This document shows, piece by piece, positions 24,188 to 33,119 of a stretch of DNA of 53,545 nucleotides. A model generated the notes under the pieces. It did no database searches. It worked only from the letters and a program-made list of their open reading frames with translations, and had not been told where the DNA came from. Origin of the DNA: Fen-1077 sp050014355. Its GTDB lineage: Bacteria; Chloroflexota; Dehalococcoidia; Dehalococcoidales; RBG-16-60-22. The stretch's first letter is position 1, and each line of letters opens with the position of its first letter. The stretch is from contig JBEKDL010000003.1 in the NCBI GenBank assembly GCA_050014355.1, positions 1 through 53,545 of the forward strand. The letters are read 5' to 3'. The translations under genes and the position numbers were made by a program.

Positions 24188-24634
24188 TTAAATTACAGTC
24201 CTGCCGAGATAAATCAGCACGATGACGATTGCGAGCAAAATCCAGTAGAAACTGGGCACTGGCCCCCACCAGCTGCGGTGCCACCAGATTTTACCCTTGC
24301 GGAAGCTTTTAACGCCGTAATGCGGATTAAAAATAAACCATAAAAAGTCTTCCAGCAAGACCAGGCCGATATAAAATCCGACTAAGAGGCTTTCCAAACG
24401 CCAGCTCCACGGGGTAAAGAACAGCGGCAGATGGACGATGCCGATAAGGAAGAGTGTCATAAACACGTGATAGCCGGTGATGGGGCGCCCGCCGGTTAGC
24501 TTTATCGGCCACCCTTTTTCAATGCGCCAGGCCGGGAGTTTGGCCGCCCAGCCATCCGCCCCCTCTATCTGTATCTCCCACAGCGCCAGGATAGCGGCCA
24601 TGAACACCATGAATGCCAGAAGTCCGATAATCAT
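24188..24634 (-). CDS. Integral membrane protein of unknown function
   Basis: 148 residues with about four transmembrane segments (residues 2-20, 53-73, 80-100, 124-145). The stretch between the last two is rich in Trp, His and Lys. AGGGGAGG lies just upstream of the ATG. No family is recognised, and the gene stands alone after dnaE2 on the opposite strand. Confidence 0.75.
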   Translation of the reverse strand: MIIGLLAFMVFMAAILALWEIQIEGADGWAAKLPAWRIEKGWPIKLTGGRPITGYHVFMTLFLIGIVHLPLFFTPWSWRLESLLVGFYIGLVLLEDFLWFIFNPHYGVKSFRKGKIWWHRSWWGPVPSFYWILLAIVIVLIYLGRTVI

Positions 24635-24775
24635 TAACCTCCCCTTTTCCCTATATCTTACGTTGCCCTGCCCTATCTTTCAACCCGCTTCACCTGCGTG
24701 CCAATTACGTTCACGCCGTGCTATAATCTTCATATAGGTACCATTGGTTAACAAACGCTTGAGGTGAGATAAAAG

Positions 24776-25390
24776 GTGAAAATATTAATCTTATCCGGGA
24801 GCAAGAACCGCGAAGGCAAGACCGCCAGGGCTATCGAAGCTATTCGCAAAGGTATTACCAGAGCTAAAGGGCAACTGGAAATCATTTTCCTGCTCGAGCT
24901 CAATCTCGAAAAGTGCCGGCAGTGCAACCCCGACGGCTGGGGGATATGCCGGAGCGAGCACCGCTGTATCATCGAGGACGATTTTGCGGGAATAGTAGAA
25001 AAGATTAAAGAGTCTGACCTGGTAGTATTCGCAACGCCGGTGTACTTCGGCGATTTGAGTGAAAGCATACGCGGGTTCCTCGACCGTTTGCGCCGGATAC
25101 GCTTTACCTTCGGTCCGCCTCCCGCCCCGGGCATGCCGCCGCGGCCGACCGGCCCCACGACGCCGGCTATCGGCTTGTGCTATGCGGGAGGTAGCGGCAA
25201 CGGTACGATATCCTGTGCCTTCTTCCTGGAGAGAACCCTGCAAACGTGCGGCTTCGATGTTGTGGACATGATTCCGGTACGCCGCCAGAATTTAGAAATG
25301 AAGCTGCCTCACCTGGAACGCGTTGGGGAATGGCTGGTTACGAAACCGGTATCGGGGCCGCCGCCCGCGCCGCCTCCCCCGGCCCGTTAG
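24776..25390 (+). CDS. Flavodoxin-like NAD(P)H-dependent FMN reductase family protein
   Basis: 204 residues, starting with GTG at 24776; GAGGTGA lies about 8 bases upstream. The N-terminus KILILSGSKNREGKTARAI is the FMN phosphate-binding loop of the NADPH-dependent FMN reductase family, and ATPVYFGDLSESIRGFLDR is the second flavin-binding segment. C-x-x-C-N-x-x-x-W-G-x-C near residues 46-57 resembles the Cys motif of iron-sulphur flavoproteins. The C-terminus and an internal loop are Pro-rich. A redox role is likely; the partner is unknown. Confidence 0.82.
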   Translation: MKILILSGSKNREGKTARAIEAIRKGITRAKGQLEIIFLLELNLEKCRQCNPDGWGICRSEHRCIIEDDFAGIVEKIKESDLVVFATPVYFGDLSESIRGFLDRLRRIRFTFGPPPAPGMPPRPTGPTTPAIGLCYAGGSGNGTISCAFFLERTLQTCGFDVVDMIPVRRQNLEMKLPHLERVGEWLVTKPVSGPPPAPPPPAR

Positions 25391-25407
25391 AGCAGTGAGA
25401 CTACTTA

Positions 25408-26175
25408 TCATCGATGGTTGAAACTGGCATCGATAAAATCAACTATCGGCGGGCCGACTTCGCTGGAAGACCAGAGGTATTCGTGACCGGGAATCTCGAT
25501 TGCGCGGGCGAAATTCATCGCCCGGTGTCCGATTTTTGCCTGGAGCCACCTGAACGGAGCTTTGATAACCGCCGCCGCTATCGCTCTGATATCCCCGTCG
25601 GCGAGCTTATCTTTCCCGTTATTGTCCAGGACAAGAATGCGATTTGAGGTGTAGTTCTGGTACCACCGGGGTACCCCGGCCACAATGGCATCCACGCCGG
25701 GCCTGTCGGCCAGCCCTTTCATCGCCCTTTCGGTAAGCCCTCCTCCGTTGGAAAAGCCCGCGATAATGACCCGTTTGCCGGGAAAGCTAGCCAGGATAAA
25801 CTGCACTTCGTTGGCCATGGCTTCCGAAGAATACTTGAAGGATTCCAGGTAGTCTTTGATGTCCTCTATTTTTCCTGCCAGCCCACGGGGAGTCCGAACG
25901 AACGGGATTATCACCGAGCTATACCCGAGTTGACTTAAAGAATCCTGGATACCGGCCAGCACCGGAGTAAAATCGGTGGCCTGTCCTAGCGGAGTGTTTC
26001 CCCAGCCCCCGGAGTTGAAAACAATGACCACATCCTTGGGGGCTGATAGGTCACGCAACATCTGTTCACGCGCGGCGCCTGGCTCTACATCCTGTTTTAG
26101 CAAGATGACCCACAGCGTAAAGCCGACGAGCAGCACACCCAGGAAGATAATCAGCACTTTCCATATTGTCTTCAT
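25408..26175 (-). CDS. Membrane-anchored alpha/beta hydrolase-like protein
   Basis: 255 residues. Residues 5-25 form an uncleaved signal anchor, so the rest should face outside. The nucleophile elbow GFSNGGG near residue 143 fits the G-x-S-x-G rule, and PGHEYLW near residue 231 offers the catalytic His. The candidate Asp lies in LVLDNNGKD. The substrate is unknown. A TATAAT at 26188-26183 (minus) puts the transcript start next to the ATG, so the mRNA may be leaderless. Confidence 0.72.
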   Translation of the reverse strand: MKTIWKVLIIFLGVLLVGFTLWVILLKQDVEPGAAREQMLRDLSAPKDVVIVFNSGGWGNTPLGQATDFTPVLAGIQDSLSQLGYSSVIIPFVRTPRGLAGKIEDIKDYLESFKYSSEAMANEVQFILASFPGKRVIIAGFSNGGGLTERAMKGLADRPGVDAIVAGVPRWYQNYTSNRILVLDNNGKDKLADGDIRAIAAAVIKAPFRWLQAKIGHRAMNFARAIEIPGHEYLWSSSEVGPPIVDFIDASFNHR

Positions 26176-26182
26176 CGATATT

Positions 26183-26188
26183 ATTATA
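26183..26188 (-). promoter_or_regulatory. -10 box of the alpha/beta hydrolase gene
   Basis: A perfect TATAAT on the minus strand, seven bases before the ATG at 26175. I found no good -35 at the normal distance. Confidence 0.35.
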
Positions 26189-26332
26189 TCATTGCGGTCT
26201 TCCCTACGTTTGGACGGGTCCTCCCACTGGCGGCGCCATTAAATAATTGGTAAACGGGGTATAATTGTGATGAAAGGAATACGCAGAGACCTTCTTTTTT
26301 GGTTATCATCCTGACGTAAACGACGGTTAATA

Positions 26333-26986
26333 ATGAGTCTAGCAGAACAGGTTTTATCGTTCGCCGGCACTTTTAATGTCTGGCTGGTACTTTCGATTTT
26401 TATTATGCTCACCCTGGGTGAGTTCGGCACTTCTATTCCCTACGTCATGGAAACAATATGGATACTGGTGGGATATCACGTCACTATCGGCTCGTTTTCT
26501 GTCTTTCACCTGGTGCTACTCTGGCTGGTAGCGGTGACCTCCAGGACGTTGGGGGCGGTGGCGCTTTACTATGTTGCCGGACTCGGCCGGGGACCGATAA
26601 TGAAGCTATATAATCGATTTTTCGGTAAGGTCATCGCGGAAAGGCTATCGGGAACCGGTACCACCGCCAGCCTGCCGGCGAGGCTGCTGCGCCGGATAAA
26701 CCTGCTATCACCGTATTCTGTGGCGTTCGGCCGGCTGATATGGCTAAGGGTTCCGCTAACGATTCTTTTAAGTATGCGGCGGCAACTGTTATTGCTTGTC
26801 GAGGCGGTCGTGCTTTTTAGCCTCATCTGGGATGCAACCTACATCTTAATCGGCATTATCGGCGGCAATATCAAAGTGAATTCCACTGACGTGATTTTGT
26901 ACTCTCTGGGCGGCCTGACCTTCCTCTACGCGATGGCCTTTGTTATCCGCCGCCTATCGGGCTGGTGGCTGTCCAGGCATCAATAA
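26333..26986 (+). CDS. DedA/SNARE-associated-like membrane protein
   Basis: 217 residues with five or so hydrophobic segments. The region LGEFGTSIPYVMETIWILVGY and the GAVALYYVAGLGRGP segment resemble the two re-entrant loops of the DedA family (a Glu and Pro-rich loop, and a G-x-x-x-x-Y-x-x-G pattern), which is the basis of the call. DedA proteins flip undecaprenyl phosphate or phospholipids. The match is loose; it could be a distant member. TATAAT at 26260-26265 may be its -10. Confidence 0.6.
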   Translation: MSLAEQVLSFAGTFNVWLVLSIFIMLTLGEFGTSIPYVMETIWILVGYHVTIGSFSVFHLVLLWLVAVTSRTLGAVALYYVAGLGRGPIMKLYNRFFGKVIAERLSGTGTTASLPARLLRRINLLSPYSVAFGRLIWLRVPLTILLSMRRQLLLLVEAVVLFSLIWDATYILIGIIGGNIKVNSTDVILYSLGGLTFLYAMAFVIRRLSGWWLSRHQ

Positions 26987-27007
26987 ACGGGTGGGACTGG
27001 TTTAACG

Positions 27008-28054
27008 TTATAACACCAGCATCGCGTCACCGAAGCTGTAAAAGCGGTAGCGCCGGTCTATGGCCTCACGATAGGCTTTATCAATCAGCTCTTTGCCCGC
27101 GAAAGAGGTCACCAGCATGAGCAGGGTCGACCGGGGGAGATGGAAGTTGGTAATAAGCCCATCCACCACGCAGAAACGGTGACCGGGAAGGATAAACAGG
27201 TCGACCCAGCCCTGAAATGGCCCGATGCCTGGAGACTGGCTGGAGCGCGCCGCGTGCTCCATGAGCCTGGCCGCGGTCGTGCCGACGCAAATAACGCGGC
27301 GCCCTTCTTCCTTCGCCCGCGATAGCTCATCTGCTGTTCGGCTGTCGAGTATACCGTATTCACGGTAGATGGTGTGCTCACGGGGGTCATCCTCCGTGAC
27401 CGGCCGGAAAGTATCCAGGCCGATGTGCAGTGTTACAAAAAGAATCCGGACTCCCCTCTTTTCAATATCCGCCAGAAGCGCCGGGGTGAAGTGCAGGCCG
27501 GCAGTCGGCGCGGCCACGCTGCCGATGGCGCGCGCATAGACTGTCTGGTAGCGTTCTTTATCTGCCAGGGGCTCATGGATATAGGGAGGCAGCGGCACTT
27601 CCCCCGCTGACATCAGGCGGGACTCATCGCGAAACCGCACTATCCTGATGCCGTCTTCGCCGGTGCCGATAATTTCGGCATGAATCGCTGTTTCCGCCTC
27701 GCCGCCCGATGGTGAAGCGCTGGCGATTTCCATCATCGCGCCGGGTTTTAGACGGCGGGCGGGTCTGGTCAGCGCTTCCCAGACATTCGGTTCCCGGCGC
27801 CGTAGCAGTAGAATTTCCACCTTGCCGCCGCTGACCTCCCTTTTACCTGTCAGCCTGGCCGGTATGACGCGGCTGTCGTTAAAGACCATGACATCGCCCG
27901 GGCGCAGATAGTTGCCTATTTCAAAGAACTTACGGTGCTCCAGAGCGCCCGTCGCCCTGTCCAGCGCCATCAGCCGGGAATGGTCTCTCGGCTCGATGGG
28001 GCTTTGAGCGATAAGCTCCGGCGGCAACACATAGTCGAAATCGCTCGTCTTCAT
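27008..28054 (-). CDS. queA: S-adenosylmethionine:tRNA ribosyltransferase-isomerase
   Basis: 348 residues, full length. QueA transfers and isomerises the ribosyl part of SAM onto 7-aminomethyl-7-deazaguanine in tRNA, giving epoxyqueuosine. FDYVLPPELIAQSPIEPRDHSRLM at the N-terminus (quoted in part), VFNDSRVIPARL, the AAPTAGLHFT segment and NFHLPRSTLLMLV near the end are all family signatures. No other queuosine gene is in the window. A promoter is visible at 28080-28108 in the short gap to the divergent CCA-enzyme gene. Confidence 0.95.
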   Translation of the reverse strand: MKTSDFDYVLPPELIAQSPIEPRDHSRLMALDRATGALEHRKFFEIGNYLRPGDVMVFNDSRVIPARLTGKREVSGGKVEILLLRRREPNVWEALTRPARRLKPGAMMEIASASPSGGEAETAIHAEIIGTGEDGIRIVRFRDESRLMSAGEVPLPPYIHEPLADKERYQTVYARAIGSVAAPTAGLHFTPALLADIEKRGVRILFVTLHIGLDTFRPVTEDDPREHTIYREYGILDSRTADELSRAKEEGRRVICVGTTAARLMEHAARSSQSPGIGPFQGWVDLFILPGHRFCVVDGLITNFHLPRSTLLMLVTSFAGKELIDKAYREAIDRRYRFYSFGDAMLVL

Positions 28055-28079
28055 GGTGTTTTCCCGTCACGCTATTACC

Positions 28080-28108
28080 ACTATACCGTCTGAAGGAAAG
28101 AAAGGCAA
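28080..28108 (-). promoter_or_regulatory. Promoter of queA
   Basis: On the minus strand: TTGCCT (28108-28103), 17 bases, TATAGT (28085-28080). The predicted leader is about 20 bases. Confidence 0.55.
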
Positions 28109-28138
28109 TTTATCACGAGTAAGTGTCAAGCCCGTAAC

Positions 28139-28167
28139 TTGATAAATTTATCGTGTGATAGTATAGT
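28139..28167 (+). promoter_or_regulatory. Promoter of the CCA-enzyme/secDF unit
   Basis: TTGATA (28139-28144), 17 bases, TATAGT (28162-28167), each 5 of 6. The predicted transcript start is near 28174, next to the ATG at 28175. This excludes the in-frame TTG at 28139, which is part of the -35. Confidence 0.6.
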
Positions 28168-28174
28168 TAAAGAT

Positions 28175-29701
28175 ATGCCTGTTTTAGCTATGGAAAATGA
28201 AAAGTTAGCCTTAAAACCTGGCGCTTACCGGCTATTACATAAAATCATCCGACTTCTCGCCGCGGAAAATATTGCGGCTTATCTCGTCGGCGGGTTCGTG
28301 CGGGACCTGGCGCTTAATCGCGATACGGCCGATATCGATATCGCCGTCGGCGCCGACGCGCGGGATACCGCCCGGAAAATCGCCGCCGCTCTCGGCGGTA
28401 AATATGTCTCCCTGGACGAAGAAAACGGCGTGGCCAGGGTGATTATCCCCGACGAAACATGGCACCTCGATTTTACCACTCTCCACGGCGATATCGAGGA
28501 CGACCTGTTCCGACGTGACTTTACGATTAACGCCATGGCGCTGCCGCTGGATAGTAATATCAAAGCTAGTATCAATGCAACCAGACTCATCGACCCGTAT
28601 TCTGGTCTGGAAGACCTGCGCCGCCGTATTTTAAGGGTTGTCAACCCCGGCGTCTTTGCCGCTGATGCCGTCCGTCTGCTGCGGGCAGTGCGCATCGCCG
28701 CCGAACTGGGACTATGTATCGAGCGCCTGACGGAAATACGTCTGCGCCAGTGCAGCCGTCTCATTTCCACCGTCGCCGGTGAGAGGGTCCGGGAAGAGCT
28801 GCTGCGGCTGCTCGCTTTACCCGGCGCCGGGCACAGACTGACCTATCTTGACGAGCTGGGACTGCTCACCGCCGTCATTCCGGAACTGGAACAGTCCCGG
28901 GGCGCGAGCCAGCCCCGGCCGCATGTCTGGGATGTCTTAACCCACTCGATAAATATGGTGAGCGCCGTAGAGTTCCTGCTCCGGCAAGGGAGCTGGGAAT
29001 ATGCCGCTGAAACCATACTGGCATCCGTGCCCTGGCCGGAGAAATTGAGCCGGCACTTCGAGGAAGAGATTGGACACGGCAGCACACGCAAGACTCTGCT
29101 CAAGCTGGCGGCGCTGCTCCATGACATCGCCAAACCGGACACAAAAGCTACCGATGCCGAAGGACGGACGCGTTTCCTCGGGCACCCCCAGGCAGGCGCC
29201 TCTGCCGCCGCCTCGGTGATGACGAGGCTGCGCTTCAGCAACCGTGAGATACAGCACATCGAGCTGCTCATTAAATATCACCTCCGACCGACACAGATGA
29301 GCCACGAAGGCACCCCCACCCGGCGGGCCATCTACCGCTATTTCCGCGACACCAGCGAGACGGGCATCGACCTGCTTTTCCTGTCATTGGCTGACCACCT
29401 GGCCGCGCGGGGCGCCACCCTCGACCCGCGGCAGTGGGAGGAACATACCCAGATAACCCGGGACGTGCTGGCCAGGCATGAAGAGGAAGCAAATATACCG
29501 AAACAGGTCGGCCTGGTCGATGGACATGACATTATTAACGCTTTCCGGCTAACCCCGGGACCGCAGATTGGCAAGCTCCTGGAAGCGGTGCGCGAAGCGC
29601 AGGCCGCCGGAGAAGTGACCGATAGACAGCAGGCCCTGCTTTACATCGAGCGCTTTCTCGCGCAAGATGATACTTCTGGAACGAATCTAATTAAGGAATA
29701 A
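28175..29701 (+). CDS. CCA tRNA nucleotidyltransferase / poly(A) polymerase family with HD domain
   Basis: 508 residues from the ATG at 28175, which is at the predicted transcript start; ATG 28190 is the next option. The nucleotidyltransferase motifs are clear: YLVGGFVRD and TADIDIAVG (two metal-binding Asp), then RRDFTINAMAL and the RLLRAVRIAAEL segment. The C-terminal half has an HD motif (ALLHDIAKPD) as in bacterial CCA enzymes with phosphohydrolase activity. It adds CCA to tRNA 3' ends or acts as a poly(A) polymerase. It is followed after 2 bases by secD. Confidence 0.88.
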   Translation: MPVLAMENEKLALKPGAYRLLHKIIRLLAAENIAAYLVGGFVRDLALNRDTADIDIAVGADARDTARKIAAALGGKYVSLDEENGVARVIIPDETWHLDFTTLHGDIEDDLFRRDFTINAMALPLDSNIKASINATRLIDPYSGLEDLRRRILRVVNPGVFAADAVRLLRAVRIAAELGLCIERLTEIRLRQCSRLISTVAGERVREELLRLLALPGAGHRLTYLDELGLLTAVIPELEQSRGASQPRPHVWDVLTHSINMVSAVEFLLRQGSWEYAAETILASVPWPEKLSRHFEEEIGHGSTRKTLLKLAALLHDIAKPDTKATDAEGRTRFLGHPQAGASAAASVMTRLRFSNREIQHIELLIKYHLRPTQMSHEGTPTRRAIYRYFRDTSETGIDLLFLSLADHLAARGATLDPRQWEEHTQITRDVLARHEEEANIPKQVGLVDGHDIINAFRLTPGPQIGKLLEAVREAQAAGEVTDRQQALLYIERFLAQDDTSGTNLIKE

Positions 29702-29703
29702 AT

Positions 29704-31263
29704 ATGGCACGACGAAACGGAATAGTATTTCTCATCATCCTGGTTATTTTTGCGTTGACGCTGATAGTTATACTGCCTATCGATTCGACAAGATTAGGCC
29801 GGAAAGGTCTGCGCCTCGGTCTCGACCTCGTCGGCGGCGTCGAACTTACTTACAAAGCAAACTTCTCGGACAACGTCTCTACCAGCGAACAATCAGCTGC
29901 CATGAACCGGGTATTGTTGACAGTGACAAAGCGTATCGATACTTTCGGTATCGTTCAGCCGGTAGTCCAGAGAGTCGGGTCGAACGAAATCGATGTACAG
30001 CTGCCCGGATTCACCGATAAAGTAGCCGCCCAGAAACTTGTTGAGCAGACAGGCTTCCTGGAGTTCCGGGTGGTGGAAAAGAATAGCGCCGGCAACGTGG
30101 TCTACTTGAGCAACTATTTGAGCGCTAACGCGACAGACTTCTTCGATACTAAAGAAACGGGCAACCGCATCTTTGTCGGTCCCGAAGACTCTTCCGGCAC
30201 TTCGCCGGCCGTCACGTTTTTGACTAAAGACACCACCGGGCTCCATTTTACTGACCCCAACGGCAATCCTATCACCACCGCTAACCTGACGAAGTATTCT
30301 TCCAGCCCGTCATGGATTGCCGCGCGCGGCGATGACGGCACATCGCTTACCGGCGCTCTTCTTTCCGATGCCCAGCCCAATTTAAGTAATAGTACTACAG
30401 GTTCCCAGCCCGTGGTAAACATCAAGTGGAACTCCGAGGGCGAAGTCATCTTCAACCAGATGGCCGCCCGGATTTATGACCCGCAGGGAGACCAGGGGCC
30501 CCCTAACCTCGCGCATGATCTGGGTATATTCCTGGATAGTAACCTTCTATCGGCACCCAAGGTTAATAACTCAAGTTATGCGAACGGCGCAGCGGTAATT
30601 CAGGGCAATTTCACCATGAAATCCGCCACCGAGCTGGCCAACCTGCTTAAATCGGGCGCGCTGCCGGTCAAGCTCACCTTCCTCAACTCTTATGATGTCT
30701 CCGCCACTCTCGGTGCTTTATTTTCTAAAATGGTCGTTAAAGCCGGGATTATCGGCGTGCTCCTGGTTATGGCGTTCATGATTGCTTATTACCGCCTGCC
30801 GGGTCTGCTGGCCAGCCTGGCGCTTATCTTTTACGGTTCACTGTGTTTGACGGTGTTCAAGCTCTTGCCGGTGACGCTGGACCTCGGGGCGCTTGGTGGA
30901 TTCATAGCCTCCCTGGGCATGGCCGTGGACGCTAATGTGCTCATCTTCGAGAGGATGAGAGAGGAATTCCGCACGGGACGGACGCTGGGCGCCGCCATCG
31001 ATGCCGGTTTCCACCGCGCCTGGTCAGCCATCCGGGATAGCAATCTGACCACGATCCTCGCCTGCGTCATCCTCTACTGGCTCGGCACAACATCCGCCAT
31101 AGCCAGCTCCGCCGTGAAAGGCTTTTCCCTGACGCTGGCTATCGGCGTACTCTTGAGCATGTTTACGGCCATAACCGTGACCCGCACTTTGCTGCGACTG
31201 TTCATTAACAGCTCACTGGCCAACCAACCGGGGCTATTTACGGTGAGCGGAGGCAAAAAATAA
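29704..31263 (+). CDS. secD: Protein translocase subunit SecD
   Basis: 519 residues. A first transmembrane helix (residues 7-27) is followed by the P1 periplasmic domain beginning LRLGLDLVGGVELTYKA, and by five more membrane helices in the C-terminal third, including GGFIASLGMAVDANVLIFERMREE, quoted here as the conserved A-V-D-A-N-V-L-I-F-E-R box. SecD and SecF use the proton motive force to complete protein export. The gene starts 2 bases after the CCA-enzyme stop and abuts secF directly. Confidence 0.95.
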   Translation: MARRNGIVFLIILVIFALTLIVILPIDSTRLGRKGLRLGLDLVGGVELTYKANFSDNVSTSEQSAAMNRVLLTVTKRIDTFGIVQPVVQRVGSNEIDVQLPGFTDKVAAQKLVEQTGFLEFRVVEKNSAGNVVYLSNYLSANATDFFDTKETGNRIFVGPEDSSGTSPAVTFLTKDTTGLHFTDPNGNPITTANLTKYSSSPSWIAARGDDGTSLTGALLSDAQPNLSNSTTGSQPVVNIKWNSEGEVIFNQMAARIYDPQGDQGPPNLAHDLGIFLDSNLLSAPKVNNSSYANGAAVIQGNFTMKSATELANLLKSGALPVKLTFLNSYDVSATLGALFSKMVVKAGIIGVLLVMAFMIAYYRLPGLLASLALIFYGSLCLTVFKLLPVTLDLGALGGFIASLGMAVDANVLIFERMREEFRTGRTLGAAIDAGFHRAWSAIRDSNLTTILACVILYWLGTTSAIASSAVKGFSLTLAIGVLLSMFTAITVTRTLLRLFINSSLANQPGLFTVSGGKK

Positions 31264-32181
31264 ATGAATATCGTCGGTAAAAGATACTGGTTTTTCCTCA
31301 TTTCTGGGGTGCTTATTATCGCCGCGATTGTTTCGCTGGCTACTTTCGGGCTTAAGTCCGGCATCGAGTTCAGCGCCGGCGTGAGGCTGACCATCAGGTT
31401 CGATAAACCGGTGGACTACAGCGCGTTCCAGCAGGAAATATCTAAACTGGGATACTCCGACGCCATTATACAGAGTGTCGGTAATAGCCAGTTCATCGTC
31501 CGCCTCAAGCAAATAACCGATGCGCAGACCGCCGACCTGCAAACGGCGCTTACCACCGCTTTCGGCAACCTGGCCTTACAATCGCAAGAAACAACGCCCG
31601 GCGCGGTAGCCAACACTCCGCGTAACGCCGCCATTGCCGTGGGCGTCGCGCTGGTAGGTATACTCATTTATGTTACCATCGCCTTCCGCAAAATGCCGCA
31701 GCCTTTCCGCTTTGGCGTTTGCTCGGTCATCGCGCTATTTCATGACGTACTGGTGACGGCGGGGCTTTTCTCCCTTTTCGGCGCTATTCTGGGCTGGGAG
31801 ATTAACCTGATGTTCATCACCGGTGTCCTGACCATCATCGGCTACAGCATCAATAACACCATCGTGGTGTTTGATAGAATACGCGAGAATGAAACCAAAG
31901 GCATCAGCAACGACTTCGAGTTTATCGTGAACAGCAGCGTGGTGGAAACGCTGGGGCGTTCTTTCAATACCAGCATCACTGTGCTGATTACTACGCTGGC
32001 GCTGCTGCTCTTCGTGGGTACGACCATTCAGAATTTTGCTATCGTTTTACTTATAGGTAATATCGTTGGCACCTACGACTCCGTGTTTGTGGCGCCCGGG
32101 CTGCTGGTGGTCTGGGACAAGGGTGAGTGGGGCCGGTTCATCGGGCAGAAAGCAACGCCCGCTGTCGCCAAGGGCAGGTAA
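31264..32181 (+). CDS. secF: Protein translocase subunit SecF
   Basis: 305 residues. It has an N-terminal membrane helix, a small external domain (SGIEFSAGVRLTIRF), and a block of five membrane helices with the conserved ALFHDVLVTAGLFSLFG and YSINNTIVVFDRIREN. The ATG immediately follows the secD stop codon, so the pair is co-translated as usual. Confidence 0.95.
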   Translation: MNIVGKRYWFFLISGVLIIAAIVSLATFGLKSGIEFSAGVRLTIRFDKPVDYSAFQQEISKLGYSDAIIQSVGNSQFIVRLKQITDAQTADLQTALTTAFGNLALQSQETTPGAVANTPRNAAIAVGVALVGILIYVTIAFRKMPQPFRFGVCSVIALFHDVLVTAGLFSLFGAILGWEINLMFITGVLTIIGYSINNTIVVFDRIRENETKGISNDFEFIVNSSVVETLGRSFNTSITVLITTLALLLFVGTTIQNFAIVLLIGNIVGTYDSVFVAPGLLVVWDKGEWGRFIGQKATPAVAKGR

Positions 32182-32186
32182 CGGCT

Positions 32187-33119
32187 GTGTCTTCGCGTAA
32201 AACCAGGGCCGCGGCCATATCTATCATCTCCAATAGCACGCTGATACTGCTGAAGATAGTGGCGGGACTCATTACCGGGAGTATCAGTCTCATCGCCGAA
32301 GCCATCCACAGCCTGATGGACCTGGCCGCCGCTATTGTCGCCTTTTTCAGCGTCCGCATCTCCGATAAACCCGCCGACCGGGAACACCCCTTCGGCCACG
32401 GCAAAGCCGAGAACATCAGCGCCGTCGTCGAGGCTATTCTGATATTCGTGGCCGCCGGGATAATCATTTATCAAGCCGTTCAAAGAATCATCAAAGGTGA
32501 AACGCTGGAGCTGCTGGAGATTGGTATCGGGATAATGGCGATTTCCATAGTCGTCAATATCGTCGTTTCCCGGTATTTACGAAAAGTTTCGCGCGAGACG
32601 GATTCCTTGGCCCTCGAAGCCGATGCCGCCCACCTTACCACGGACGTTTTTACCATGGCAGGGGTCTTCGTGGGACTCGTTATCGTCAGGGTGGCCCACC
32701 TGGCCGGGTTCAATCTCAATATCCTCGACCCCATTGTTGCCATGTTAGTCTCTTTGCTGGTTATCAGAACGTCATTTTTGCTCACGACCAAATCATTCGG
32801 AGGTCTTGTCGACGTAAAGCTGCCGGAGGAAGAAGAAACCGCTATCAAAGCGGCTATCACCGAGCACTTCGGCGGTGAGGTGGTCAGTTTTCACCGACTT
32901 CGTACGCGTAAAGCCGGCAGCCAGCGCTATATCGACCTGCACCTAGTCATGCCCCGGCAAATCAGCATCGAAGAAGCCCACAGAATGTGCGACCACCTGG
33001 AAAAAGACATGCGCACCCGCCTTCGCCACACAGATGTCACCATACATGTAGAACCCTGCAATGGCCAGTGCGATGGGTGCGACCTGGTCACGTGCGACTG
33101 GAAAGAGCCTAAGGACTGA
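32187..33119 (+). CDS. Cation diffusion facilitator family transporter
   Basis: 310 residues from the GTG at 32187, 5 bases after the secF stop; GGCAGG lies about 8 bases upstream. An open frame continues upstream into secF, but that part is a shadow. The membrane domain has the metal motifs AEAIHSLMDL and a later ALEADAAHLTTDV (H-x-x-x-D type), and the cytosolic C-terminal domain is present. The end is unusual: CNGQCDGCDLVTCDW, four Cys that may bind metal. The family exports Zn, Fe, Mn or Co; the exact metal is unknown. It overlaps the convergent deacetylase gene by 11 bases. Confidence 0.88.
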   Translation: MSSRKTRAAAISIISNSTLILLKIVAGLITGSISLIAEAIHSLMDLAAAIVAFFSVRISDKPADREHPFGHGKAENISAVVEAILIFVAAGIIIYQAVQRIIKGETLELLEIGIGIMAISIVVNIVVSRYLRKVSRETDSLALEADAAHLTTDVFTMAGVFVGLVIVRVAHLAGFNLNILDPIVAMLVSLLVIRTSFLLTTKSFGGLVDVKLPEEEETAIKAAITEHFGGEVVSFHRLRTRKAGSQRYIDLHLVMPRQISIEEAHRMCDHLEKDMRTRLRHTDVTIHVEPCNGQCDGCDLVTCDWKEPKD

